A stretch of 7,258 nucleotides of DNA. Origin: Rickettsiales bacterium. Lineage in GTDB: Bacteria > Pseudomonadota > Alphaproteobacteria > Rickettsiales > UBA1997. The notes below the pieces were generated by a model. That model made no database searches. It had not been told where the DNA came from and worked only from the letters and a program-made list of their open reading frames with translations. The position numbers and the translations under genes are program-made. Each line of letters starts with the position of its first letter. The first letter of the stretch is position 1. Shown one piece after another: positions 1-5,381 of the stretch. The DNA lies in contig CANDYP010000075.1 of NCBI GenBank assembly GCA_947425005.1, forward strand, positions 1-7,258, given 5' to 3'.

Positions 1-852
1 AGTAAAACTGTGCTCTACAAAATGCGCAGCTTTTACAAAACTTACCCCAAAATTCCCAAAGACGATCCACGTTTAAATTGGAGTCACTACCGCGTTCTCA
101 GCGGAATAAAAAAAGCTGACGAAAGAAAAGTTTTGGAAGATTTGACCAAACAAAATGCTTGGGATTCGGATGAGTTGCAGCAAGAAACAAACAAAACAAA
201 AATCGCGCAAATCCGTGAAAACAAAGCGCTGAGGATGGTTGCTGAAAAAAATATTTCCCAAAAAAATTTGGCTCAAAATTTGGCGAAAAAAAAGATTACG
301 CCGCAGCGCGGGAGATTGTTTGTTTACCAAATCAAACAAATTGTCGGCTCCAAAAAATATTTTCTCGATTGCGGATTTGGGGTGTTTCGTGAGATCCAAG
401 AAACCTTGTCGCACGCGCTGCGAGAAGGTGAGCAGATTGTTTCGGTTAGTAAAAATAATGAAACTTACTCAATTAAAAAATCGACGATTCGTCCGCAAGA
501 ACTTCACACTTACAAAGCATTTTTGGAGAAGGTGGTGGACGGTGACACGCTGCGTGTCAATCTTGATTTGGGCTTTGGAATTTTTCACCACGAGATCTTG
601 CGACTGGCTAAAATCAACGCCTCGGAGACGTCGACGGAAGCCGGTCAAAAAAGCAAAAAAGCGTTGGAAAAAATTTTAAAAGACGTGCCTTTTCTAATTG
701 TCAAAAGCATCAAAACCGACATTTACGGCCGTTACGTGGCGGATGTTTTTTTACCCCAAAATCAGAAAAAACCCGAGCCGCAACAAAGTGCTGACAAAGG
801 TATTTACCTCAACCAACTCTTGTTAGATCAGGGTTTGGCAGAAATTTTTTAA
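1..852 (+). CDS. YhcG/DUF1016-N-like domain fused to a staphylococcal-nuclease-like domain (5' end outside window)
   Basis: The frame is open from base 1 with no stop. A GTG at 10 and an ATG at 22 are possible starts, but the first residues already match the middle of a DUF1016-N (YhcG N-terminal) domain, so the gene most likely begins upstream. Landmarks of that part are MRSFYKTYP (nt 22-48) and LNWSHYR followed by a W-D-S-D-E-L segment, like the family's LSWSHY and W-S-x-R-E-L patterns. The C-terminal part is SNase-like: VVDGDT at 532-549, RL at 601-606, catalytic-type Glu at 625-627 and YGRY at 724-735. These correspond to nuclease D21, R35, E43 and R87. The usual calcium-ligand Asp (D40) is Asn here (616-618), so activity is likely but uncertain. 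SNase domains cut single- or double-stranded DNA or RNA; the N-terminal domain is thought to bind nucleic acid or partner proteins. There is no signal peptide within the visible part. The stop lies 3 nt before cobT, suggesting co-transcription. The domain calls are from motif memory; the biological role is unknown. Confidence 0.72.
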   Translation, partial: SKTVLYKMRSFYKTYPKIPKDDPRLNWSHYRVLSGIKKADERKVLEDLTKQNAWDSDELQQETNKTKIAQIRENKALRMVAEKNISQKNLAQNLAKKKITPQRGRLFVYQIKQIVGSKKYFLDCGFGVFREIQETLSHALREGEQIVSVSKNNETYSIKKSTIRPQELHTYKAFLEKVVDGDTLRVNLDLGFGIFHHEILRLAKINASETSTEAGQKSKKALEKILKDVPFLIVKSIKTDIYGRYVADVFLPQNQKKPEPQQSADKGIYLNQLLLDQGLAEIF

Positions 853-855
853 CAA

Positions 856-2652
856 ATGAAAACGCAAAATTCTCACACAAATCAAATAAAAGAAAACCTA
901 GTCGCAACCTTGCGGGCATTGGTGGGGGGTGAGTCGGTGCAGGTGGAGTTTAGCGACGAGGTGGTGAATGATTTTTTTGCGTGGGATCAGGGATTGGTGG
1001 AGGAGGGGAGTGTGGCGTTGCCAAATCCAAATACCCCGTCGGGGTGGCACAGGGCGGCGCCAGACCTAGCGGCGTGTTACTTGCTGTTTCACGATTACAA
1101 GACTCAGAAAAAAATAAATCACGATTTGGAAGAGCAAAAATTCTTCGACGAATTTGAAAAAATTCGCGTGATTGCGCGGGTGAAAAATTCTTACCGCGGT
1201 GTCGTTAAAAATATTTTGGAGAAGGTCGAGGAGGACATTTTTAGCGGCTCGACGAGCTTGTCGTTGATTTTGTTGAAGGAAGTTTTTTTGGAAAATGTTT
1301 TGCCGCGCACCACGCAATGTGCTGACGATTTAGAAAAAAATTTGAATCAAAAAATCGCGCAGGCAATCAAAAGTCTGGCGAATTTGATTGCGAGTCAGAG
1401 TGACTTTGAGGCTGGGGTGGCAAGGGTTCTTGAGATGTTGAAAGAACAAAAAAATTCCGAAGAAAAAGAAGAGGACGAAAAAAAATCCGCAGCAAAAAGT
1501 GAGAAGAAAAAAAGTGATCTCAGCAGTTTTGGACAGGAAAATGTTGACGCCAAAGAAGAGAAAAATTTAACGCCAAATGGTGCAGAAGAGGGTGAGCGCG
1601 AAATTGAAAAACAGGAAAAAATTTCCGACTTACGTGAAGACGAACAAAAAGGTGCAACCTCGATCAAGCTAGACAAGTCAACTGATTACGAGGATCAAAT
1701 CGAATTCAAAAACGCTTACAAAATTTACACCAGCAAATTTGACGAGGTGATTTTTCCGCAGAAATTAGTCAGCAAAAATGAGCTCGAATTTTTGCGCAAT
1801 CAGCTTGATTTGAAAATGAACAAGCTCGATTCAATTTCCAAAAAAATGACTTTGAAGCTGAAAAGAAAATTGCTTTCCAAGCGCAATTCTTTTTTGGAAT
1901 ACGATTCTTCGCGCGGAATTTTGGATCGCAAAAAATTAACACGACTGGTCGTGGATCCACTGCTGGAAGACGTCTGGGTCACTCACAAAACTCACGAATA
2001 CCAAGACACTTGTTTAACAATTTTGCTCGACAATTCCGGTTCAATGCGCGGCAACCCAATCGTAATGAGCGCAATGGCTTGCGAAATAATCGCCGGAATT
2101 TTGGAAAAATTTTCGGTGCGCACCGAAATAATTGGATTTACGACGGCGGATTGGAAAGGCGGGAAGGCGCGTAAACTCTGGGAAAGCAGCGGTCGGCCAA
2201 AAAATCCCGGCCGCTTAAATGAGTTGCGCCACATTATTTACAAACATTTTAATCAGAAATTTAAGCGGGCGAAAATCAATCTTGGTTTAATGTTGAAGGA
2301 AGGTTTGCTCAAGGAAAACATTGACGGCGAAGCCTTGCTGTTCGCGCGTTCACGCCTGGTGCAGCAAAGTGAGAAGCGGAAGATTTTGCTGGTAATTTCT
2401 GACGGCACGCCGGTTGACGACTCGACAAATTCTGCAAATGACGGCGACATTCTGACCGATCATTTGCACCACGTGATTAACAAAATTGAAAATTCGACGC
2501 GACGCGGTGCGCAAAATAATCGGGCGCAAATTGAAATTGTCGGCATTGGAATTGGCCACACCACGGAAGAATTTTACCGCAATTCGATCACGATTAAAAG
2601 TCTGGAAGAGCTTGGGGATGTAATGATTGAGAAGATTGTGGATTTGTTGTGA
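856..2652 (+). CDS. cobT: CobT-family VWA protein (cobaltochelatase CobT subunit or orphan CobT)
   Basis: This 598-residue protein matches CobT of the aerobic cobaltochelatase along its whole length. In the known system CobT pairs with the AAA+ ATPase CobS to drive CobN in inserting cobalt into hydrogenobyrinic acid a,c-diamide. The N-terminal domain carries the family pattern FEKIRVIARVKNSYRGVV. A Glu/Lys-rich, low-complexity linker follows (about residues 195-275), then the segment FDEVIFPQKL, and a C-terminal VWA domain. The MIDAS is intact: DNSGS at D392, GFTT around T429-T430 and ISDGTPVDD at D516. Also conserved are NPGRLNELRHIIYK and LLKENIDGEALL. The ATG at 856 lies 3 nt after the previous stop and has no clear Shine-Dalgarno, so translation probably relies on coupling. 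Neither cobS nor cobN is visible. CobS/CobT-like pairs also occur in bacteria that do not make cobalamin, so a MoxR/VWA-type chaperone role is a real alternative. The first 65 or so codons are unusually G-rich compared with the rest of the gene. Confidence 0.93.
   Translation: MKTQNSHTNQIKENLVATLRALVGGESVQVEFSDEVVNDFFAWDQGLVEEGSVALPNPNTPSGWHRAAPDLAACYLLFHDYKTQKKINHDLEEQKFFDEFEKIRVIARVKNSYRGVVKNILEKVEEDIFSGSTSLSLILLKEVFLENVLPRTTQCADDLEKNLNQKIAQAIKSLANLIASQSDFEAGVARVLEMLKEQKNSEEKEEDEKKSAAKSEKKKSDLSSFGQENVDAKEEKNLTPNGAEEGEREIEKQEKISDLREDEQKGATSIKLDKSTDYEDQIEFKNAYKIYTSKFDEVIFPQKLVSKNELEFLRNQLDLKMNKLDSISKKMTLKLKRKLLSKRNSFLEYDSSRGILDRKKLTRLVVDPLLEDVWVTHKTHEYQDTCLTILLDNSGSMRGNPIVMSAMACEIIAGILEKFSVRTEIIGFTTADWKGGKARKLWESSGRPKNPGRLNELRHIIYKHFNQKFKRAKINLGLMLKEGLLKENIDGEALLFARSRLVQQSEKRKILLVISDGTPVDDSTNSANDGDILTDHLHHVINKIENSTRRGAQNNRAQIEIVGIGIGHTTEEFYRNSITIKSLEELGDVMIEKIVDLL
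1031..1047. repeat. Small GC-rich palindrome inside cobT
   Basis: The bases ataccccgtcggggtgg form a 5-bp perfect stem (ACCCC/GGGGT) around GTC, extended by a T-G wobble. It is translated as N-T-P-S-G-W. It closely resembles the palindrome inside sdhE at 5280-5296, in the same reading phase. It may be a dispersed mini-element or chance. Confidence 0.4.
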
Positions 2653-2665
2653 GGTTTCGAATTTT

Positions 2666-2748
2666 GCTAACTCTCTTGATCAAACGCTGTGCGCTAAGGC
2701 TCGTTAATCAAACGCTGTGCGCTAACTCTCGTTAATCAAGCGCTGCGC
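2666..2748. repeat. Three tandem 27-28 bp copies of the recN 3' end
   Basis: Adjacent units lie at 2666-2692 (27 bp), 2693-2720 (28 bp) and 2721-2748 (28 bp). The last unit is the true end of recN on the minus strand, encoding A-Q-R-L-I-N-E-S and the TAG stop. The next unit differs from it at four of 28 positions and would read A-Q-R-L-I-N-E-P plus a TAG in its own frame. The outermost unit has lost one base and is closest to the middle one in its first half. Because 28 is not a multiple of three, the copies lie in different frames and are not part of recN. The array occupies nearly the whole cobT-recN convergent gap. It does not look like a rho-independent terminator, and no other terminator is evident there. 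Confidence 0.85.
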
Positions 2749-4443
2749 TGCGGCTAGCGCTTCCGAACTGATTTGTTCGCCAGACAACATTCGCGCAATT
2801 TCGTTGTGGCGGTTCTCGGGGCTTAGTTTCTCAATTACGGTTTTGATTTTTTCGGCGGCGGAAGTTTTGCTGATTTTGAAATGCGTGTCGGCTTTGGCAG
2901 CGATCTGCGGCTGGTGTGTCACCACTAAAATTTGCAGATTTTCCGACAAGATTTTCAAGCGTCTGCCCACGGCATCAGCCGTACTGCCGCCGATTCCCGC
3001 GTCAATCTCGTCAAAAATAATTGTCGGGACCCGTCCTAAATCTCTACCTGCGCTGCTAGATTTCACTCCCATTAACGCCACCTTCAGCGCCAGCATGAAA
3101 CGCGAAAGTTCGCCGCCGGAAGCGATTTTGGAAATGTCGTCGTAGCCATTTTTGTTGATTGAAGCGGTGAAGCGAATTTTGTCGTAGCCATTTTCGCGGC
3201 ACTCCCCAGAGGTATCTGCAGCGTTGTTGGGCGCCACTTCAACTAAAAATTTAGTGTTTTCCATTTTCAAAAATTTCAGCTCTTCCTCAACTTTTTCGCT
3301 TAAAATTTTTGCGGCTTCTTTTCTTCTGTCGCTGAGTTTTTTGGCGACCAGATCGTATTTTTTTTGCAGGTGATTTTTTTCTTCTTCAAGTTTTTCAGTG
3401 AATTCTTTTTCGTTTTGCAGCAGGCGTAATTTTTCTTGAGCGTCGGAAATTACGCGCGGCAATTCGTCAGCTGTGGTGCTGAATTTGCGGGCCAAACTGC
3501 GAATTAAAAACAGTCGCTCTTCGATCTCTTCCAGGCTCTCAGAGAAATTGTACAAATTTCTGGAAACGCTGTCGAGGTTTGAAATTGCTGCATCCAGCGC
3601 AATATTTTCTTGGTCAATTTGTTCGCTTAATTTTTCAAATTCACCCTGTTGCTCGGGCAAATAATTGTTAATTAAGTTCTGATTTCGAATCACAATTCTT
3701 TGCGACAAAATCAAATTGGAATTGGCTTCCGTGAGGTTTGATTTTAGTTCCGTCAAAAAATTTAAGATTTTTTCTTTGGCCTGAAATTGATCCTTTTTGC
3801 TGACCAATTCATTTTCTTCTCCCGCCTTCAGATCAGCGCTTTCCAGCTCATTAATTACAAATTCCAGGTAATCTTTTTCGCGCTCGGCCTGCTCTTTTTT
3901 TGATTTGATTTCGAAGATTTTTTTGTTGGTTTCTTTGAGGTCGAAGTAAATTTTTTTGAGCTCTTTCAGTAATTCAGAATTAGCAGCAAACTCGTCTAGG
4001 ATCTGGCCGTGGAAGCTTGAATTTAAAAGGCCGCGCTGATCGTGTTGCCCGTGAATTTCAACTAAATTTTCGCCGATTTGAGCAAGTAAATTTACGCCAA
4101 CCAACACGTCGTTGACGTAAACTTTGCTGGCGGAATTTTCTTGAATAACTCTGCGGATGCGCAAGCAGTCTACGTTCTCGACATCAATCAACTCATTTTC
4201 TTTGAGTAGACTTTTGCAATTCAGATTATTTTTAATGTCGAATTCCGCGCTGACTTCGGCTTTATTTTTGTCGTTGCCAATCAGTCGTAAATTGGAGCGA
4301 AAGCCAATGGCGAGGCCCAAAGCATCAAGCAAAATTGATTTTCCCGAACCGGTCTCGCCACTTAAAACACAAAGGCCGCGCGAAAATTCGATTTCAGTTT
4401 TGTCGATTAAAACAACGTTGTTAATTGCGAGGGATTTGAGCAC
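2722..4443 (-). CDS. recN: DNA repair protein RecN
   Basis: RecN is an SMC-like cytoplasmic ATPase that acts early in double-strand-break repair, working with RecA on broken ends. The 573 residues fit the family's usual length of about 550-570. In order: an N-terminal ATPase half with the typical opening (ALAINNVVLIDKTEIEF pattern near residues 4-20), Walker A GETGSGKS at 29-36 and an IHGQHDQ-type segment; a long Glu/Lys/Leu-rich coiled-coil region from about 150 to 390; then the C-terminal ATPase half with the ABC signature SGGELSR (about 442), Walker B IIFDEID (Asp about 478) and VVTHQPQIAAKAD (His about 510). The start is a GTG at 4441-4443, giving M-L-K-S-L as in relatives. No Shine-Dalgarno is visible ahead of it. 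The gene is transcribed divergently from the HIT gene, with a palindromic element between. The loop around S-S-S-A-G-R-D-L-G-R just before Walker B looks slightly longer than in the relatives I remember. Confidence 0.97.
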   Translation of the reverse strand: MLKSLAINNVVLIDKTEIEFSRGLCVLSGETGSGKSILLDALGLAIGFRSNLRLIGNDKNKAEVSAEFDIKNNLNCKSLLKENELIDVENVDCLRIRRVIQENSASKVYVNDVLVGVNLLAQIGENLVEIHGQHDQRGLLNSSFHGQILDEFAANSELLKELKKIYFDLKETNKKIFEIKSKKEQAEREKDYLEFVINELESADLKAGEENELVSKKDQFQAKEKILNFLTELKSNLTEANSNLILSQRIVIRNQNLINNYLPEQQGEFEKLSEQIDQENIALDAAISNLDSVSRNLYNFSESLEEIEERLFLIRSLARKFSTTADELPRVISDAQEKLRLLQNEKEFTEKLEEEKNHLQKKYDLVAKKLSDRRKEAAKILSEKVEEELKFLKMENTKFLVEVAPNNAADTSGECRENGYDKIRFTASINKNGYDDISKIASGGELSRFMLALKVALMGVKSSSAGRDLGRVPTIIFDEIDAGIGGSTADAVGRRLKILSENLQILVVTHQPQIAAKADTHFKISKTSAAEKIKTVIEKLSPENRHNEIARMLSGEQISSEALAAAQRLINES

Positions 4444-4458
4444 GAAGCTAAAAAATTA

Positions 4459-4480
4459 AGATTTAAAAGATTTGAATCTT
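4459..4480 (-). repeat. AAATCT-type repeats in the recN leader
   Basis: Read toward recN, the motif AAATCT occurs at 4468-4473 and again at 4459-4464, nine bases apart. There is also a 6-bp inverted repeat (aagatt at 4467-4472 with aatctt at 4475-4480). No Shine-Dalgarno is present between here and the GTG start. A similar AAATCT array precedes the HIT gene on the other side of the palindromic element. Confidence 0.5.
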
Positions 4481-4483
4481 AGG

Positions 4484-4627
4484 CTCGATCTAATCACCCT
4501 CCCCTTGAGGGAGGGTCGGAGAGCGTAGCGATCCGGGGAGGGGTCTAGTATTTGTACTCAAACAAAACCCCTCCCCGATGAACGAAGTTCACCGACCCTC
4601 CCTCAAGGGGAGGGTGATTAGATCGAG
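4484..4627. repeat. Palindromic MITE-like intergenic element
   Basis: The outer arms 4484-4519 and 4592-4627 are perfect inverted repeats over 36 bp. Inside, 4534-4544 and 4567-4577 form a second perfect 11-bp stem, with partial pairing between the two stems and a 22-nt central segment (4545-4566). Each outer arm also contains its own 8-bp stem with a 5-nt loop: 4496-4503 with 4509-4516, and 4595-4602 with 4608-4615. It could therefore form one long hairpin or two smaller ones. It encodes no protein. The structure suggests a non-autonomous palindromic element of the MITE or dispersed-palindrome kind. A role as bidirectional terminator or regulator is less likely, since it sits at the heads of two divergent genes. 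No clear target-site duplication is visible. It fills most of the 236-bp recN/HIT spacer. Confidence 0.85.
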
Positions 4628-4653
4628 TGTTTGTTGAGTGAGTCCGTATTTTT

Positions 4654-4679
4654 AAATCCAAAATCTAAAATCTAAAATA
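4654..4679 (+). repeat. 7-bp tandem repeats directly ahead of the HIT start codon
   Basis: Units aaatcca (4654-4660), aaatcta (4661-4667), aaatcta (4668-4674) and a partial aaata run right up to the ATG at 4680. They take the place where a ribosome-binding site would be, and no Shine-Dalgarno is present. They mirror the AAATCT motifs on the recN side. Confidence 0.55.
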
Positions 4680-5078
4680 ATGTTTACTCTCGATCCTAAA
4701 TTAAACGCCGACACTTTTTTGGTCGCGGATTTAAAAATTTCGCGCTTGCTTTTGTCGAACAATGCCAATTACCCGTGGTTGATTTTAGTGCCGCGCCACG
4801 CGGATTTGGTGGAGTTAACCGATCTTAATTTCGAAGATCAAACGCAAGTTTTGCGCGAAATAAATTTGGTCGCGGCAGTTTTGCAGAAAAAATTTCAGCC
4901 CCACAAACTCAACATTGCGGCGCTGGGAAATGTGGTACGCCAACTTCACATTCACGTCATTGCGCGTTTTGAAAATGACGCGGCTTTTCCGAATCCGGTT
5001 TGGGGTGGGGCTGCGAAGCCTTACGTACCAGAAGATGCAGAACGGTTAATTCAAGAACTTCAATTACTAATCAAATGA
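4680..5078 (+). CDS. HIT-family nucleotide hydrolase
   Basis: This 132-residue protein covers a complete HIT domain. HIT proteins are small cytoplasmic hydrolases or transferases that act on nucleotides such as diadenosine polyphosphates or adenosine phosphoramidates, using a histidine triad. The motif here is Q88-L-H90-I-H92-V-I, so the first position of the classical H-x-H-x-H triad is Gln; this is usual in the proteobacterial subgroup. The opening segment LDPKLNADTFLVADL, the YPWLILVPR strand, KLNIAALGNVV and the C-terminal NPVWGGAAKPY are all typical of that subgroup. The middle His (H90) should be the nucleophile. The substrate cannot be told from sequence. The ATG at 4680 is chosen because it gives the usual N-terminus; the leader is A-rich and lacks a Shine-Dalgarno. 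The stop overlaps the sdhE start by four bases, so the two genes are probably translated together. Confidence 0.93.
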   Translation: MFTLDPKLNADTFLVADLKISRLLLSNNANYPWLILVPRHADLVELTDLNFEDQTQVLREINLVAAVLQKKFQPHKLNIAALGNVVRQLHIHVIARFENDAAFPNPVWGGAAKPYVPEDAERLIQELQLLIK

Positions 5079-5338
5079 ACAGAGAAATTTTAATTAAGCG
5101 GTTGCTTTACCGGTCAATGCACCGCGGTTGCAAAGAAACCGACATTCTGCTCGGCAAATTCGTTGTCGAAAAAATTCACGAATTTGGTGACGAGAAATTG
5201 AAGGTTTACGAACAGTTCATTAACGAAGACGACGCGCTGATTTACGATTGGATTTTGGATAAAATTGATTTGGCGTCGGATACCCCGGCGGGGTATTCAG
5301 ATTTGATTGCGGAGATTCGGGAGTTTCACGAGATTTAG
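5075..5338 (+). CDS. sdhE: SdhE, FAD assembly factor for succinate dehydrogenase
   Basis: SdhE (DUF339/Sdh5 family) helps attach FAD covalently to the flavoprotein subunit of succinate dehydrogenase in the cytoplasm. The 87 residues match the family's size. The key pattern is present: KRLLYRSMHRG followed by C-K-E, giving the conserved R17-G18-x-x-E21. Then come DILLGKF and D-D-A-L-I-Y-D-W-I near residues 52-60, all expected of the small five-helix bundle. The start at 5075 is preferred over an in-frame ATG at 5000, because it gives the family's N-terminus and overlaps the HIT stop as ATGA, a sign of translational coupling. The C-terminal tail holds a GC-rich palindrome read as D-T-P-A-G-Y. 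A hairpin begins two bases after the stop. Confidence 0.95.
   Translation: MNREILIKRLLYRSMHRGCKETDILLGKFVVEKIHEFGDEKLKVYEQFINEDDALIYDWILDKIDLASDTPAGYSDLIAEIREFHEI
5280..5296. repeat. Small GC-rich palindrome inside sdhE
   Basis: A perfect 7-bp stem (ATACCCC/GGGGTAT) with a GGC loop, read as D-T-P-A-G-Y near the C-terminus of SdhE. It matches the element in cobT at 1031-1047 at most positions and is read in the same codon phase. Confidence 0.45.
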
Positions 5339-5339
5339 A

Positions 5340-5379
5340 GGTCTGAGTCTGGGACGAGAATTCGTCCCAGACTCAGACC
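5340..5379. terminator. Perfect hairpin between convergent genes, probable bidirectional terminator
   Basis: Arms 5340-5357 and 5362-5379 are perfect complements over 18 bp with a four-base loop (gaat). It starts two bases after the sdhE stop and ends two bases before the SPOR-gene stop on the opposite strand, the usual place for a shared terminator. Neither side has a proper run of T after the stem, so it may instead stall polymerase or protect the 3' ends of both mRNAs. The stem itself is unambiguous; the function is inferred. Confidence 0.75.
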
Positions 5380-5381
5380 AC

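Noticed and set aside
1395..1676. Minus-strand open frame rich in Ser and Phe inside cobT
   Set aside because: It is the antisense reading of the Glu/Lys-rich linker (GAA/AAA codons give TTC/TTT), a composition artefact.
2666..2748. Possible CRISPR array from evenly sized repeats
   Set aside because: The units abut directly with no spacers, and one unit is the coding end of recN.
3030..3065. Possible small insertion in RecN just before Walker B (S-S-S-A-G-R-D-L-G-R)
   Set aside because: The loop is variable in the family, and I cannot show an insertion without an alignment.
2804..3145. Plus-strand open frame inside recN
   Set aside because: It lies wholly antisense to conserved RecN ATPase motifs and resembles no known protein.
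4631..4658. Possible sigma-70 promoter for the HIT gene (TTGTTG, 16 bases, TAAATC)
   Set aside because: Both boxes are weak matches in AT-rich sequence, where such pairs arise by chance.
5000..5074. Longer sdhE starting at the ATG at 5000
   Set aside because: The extra 25 residues overlap the end of the HIT gene and have no counterpart in SdhE proteins; the start at 5075 gives the normal N-terminus.
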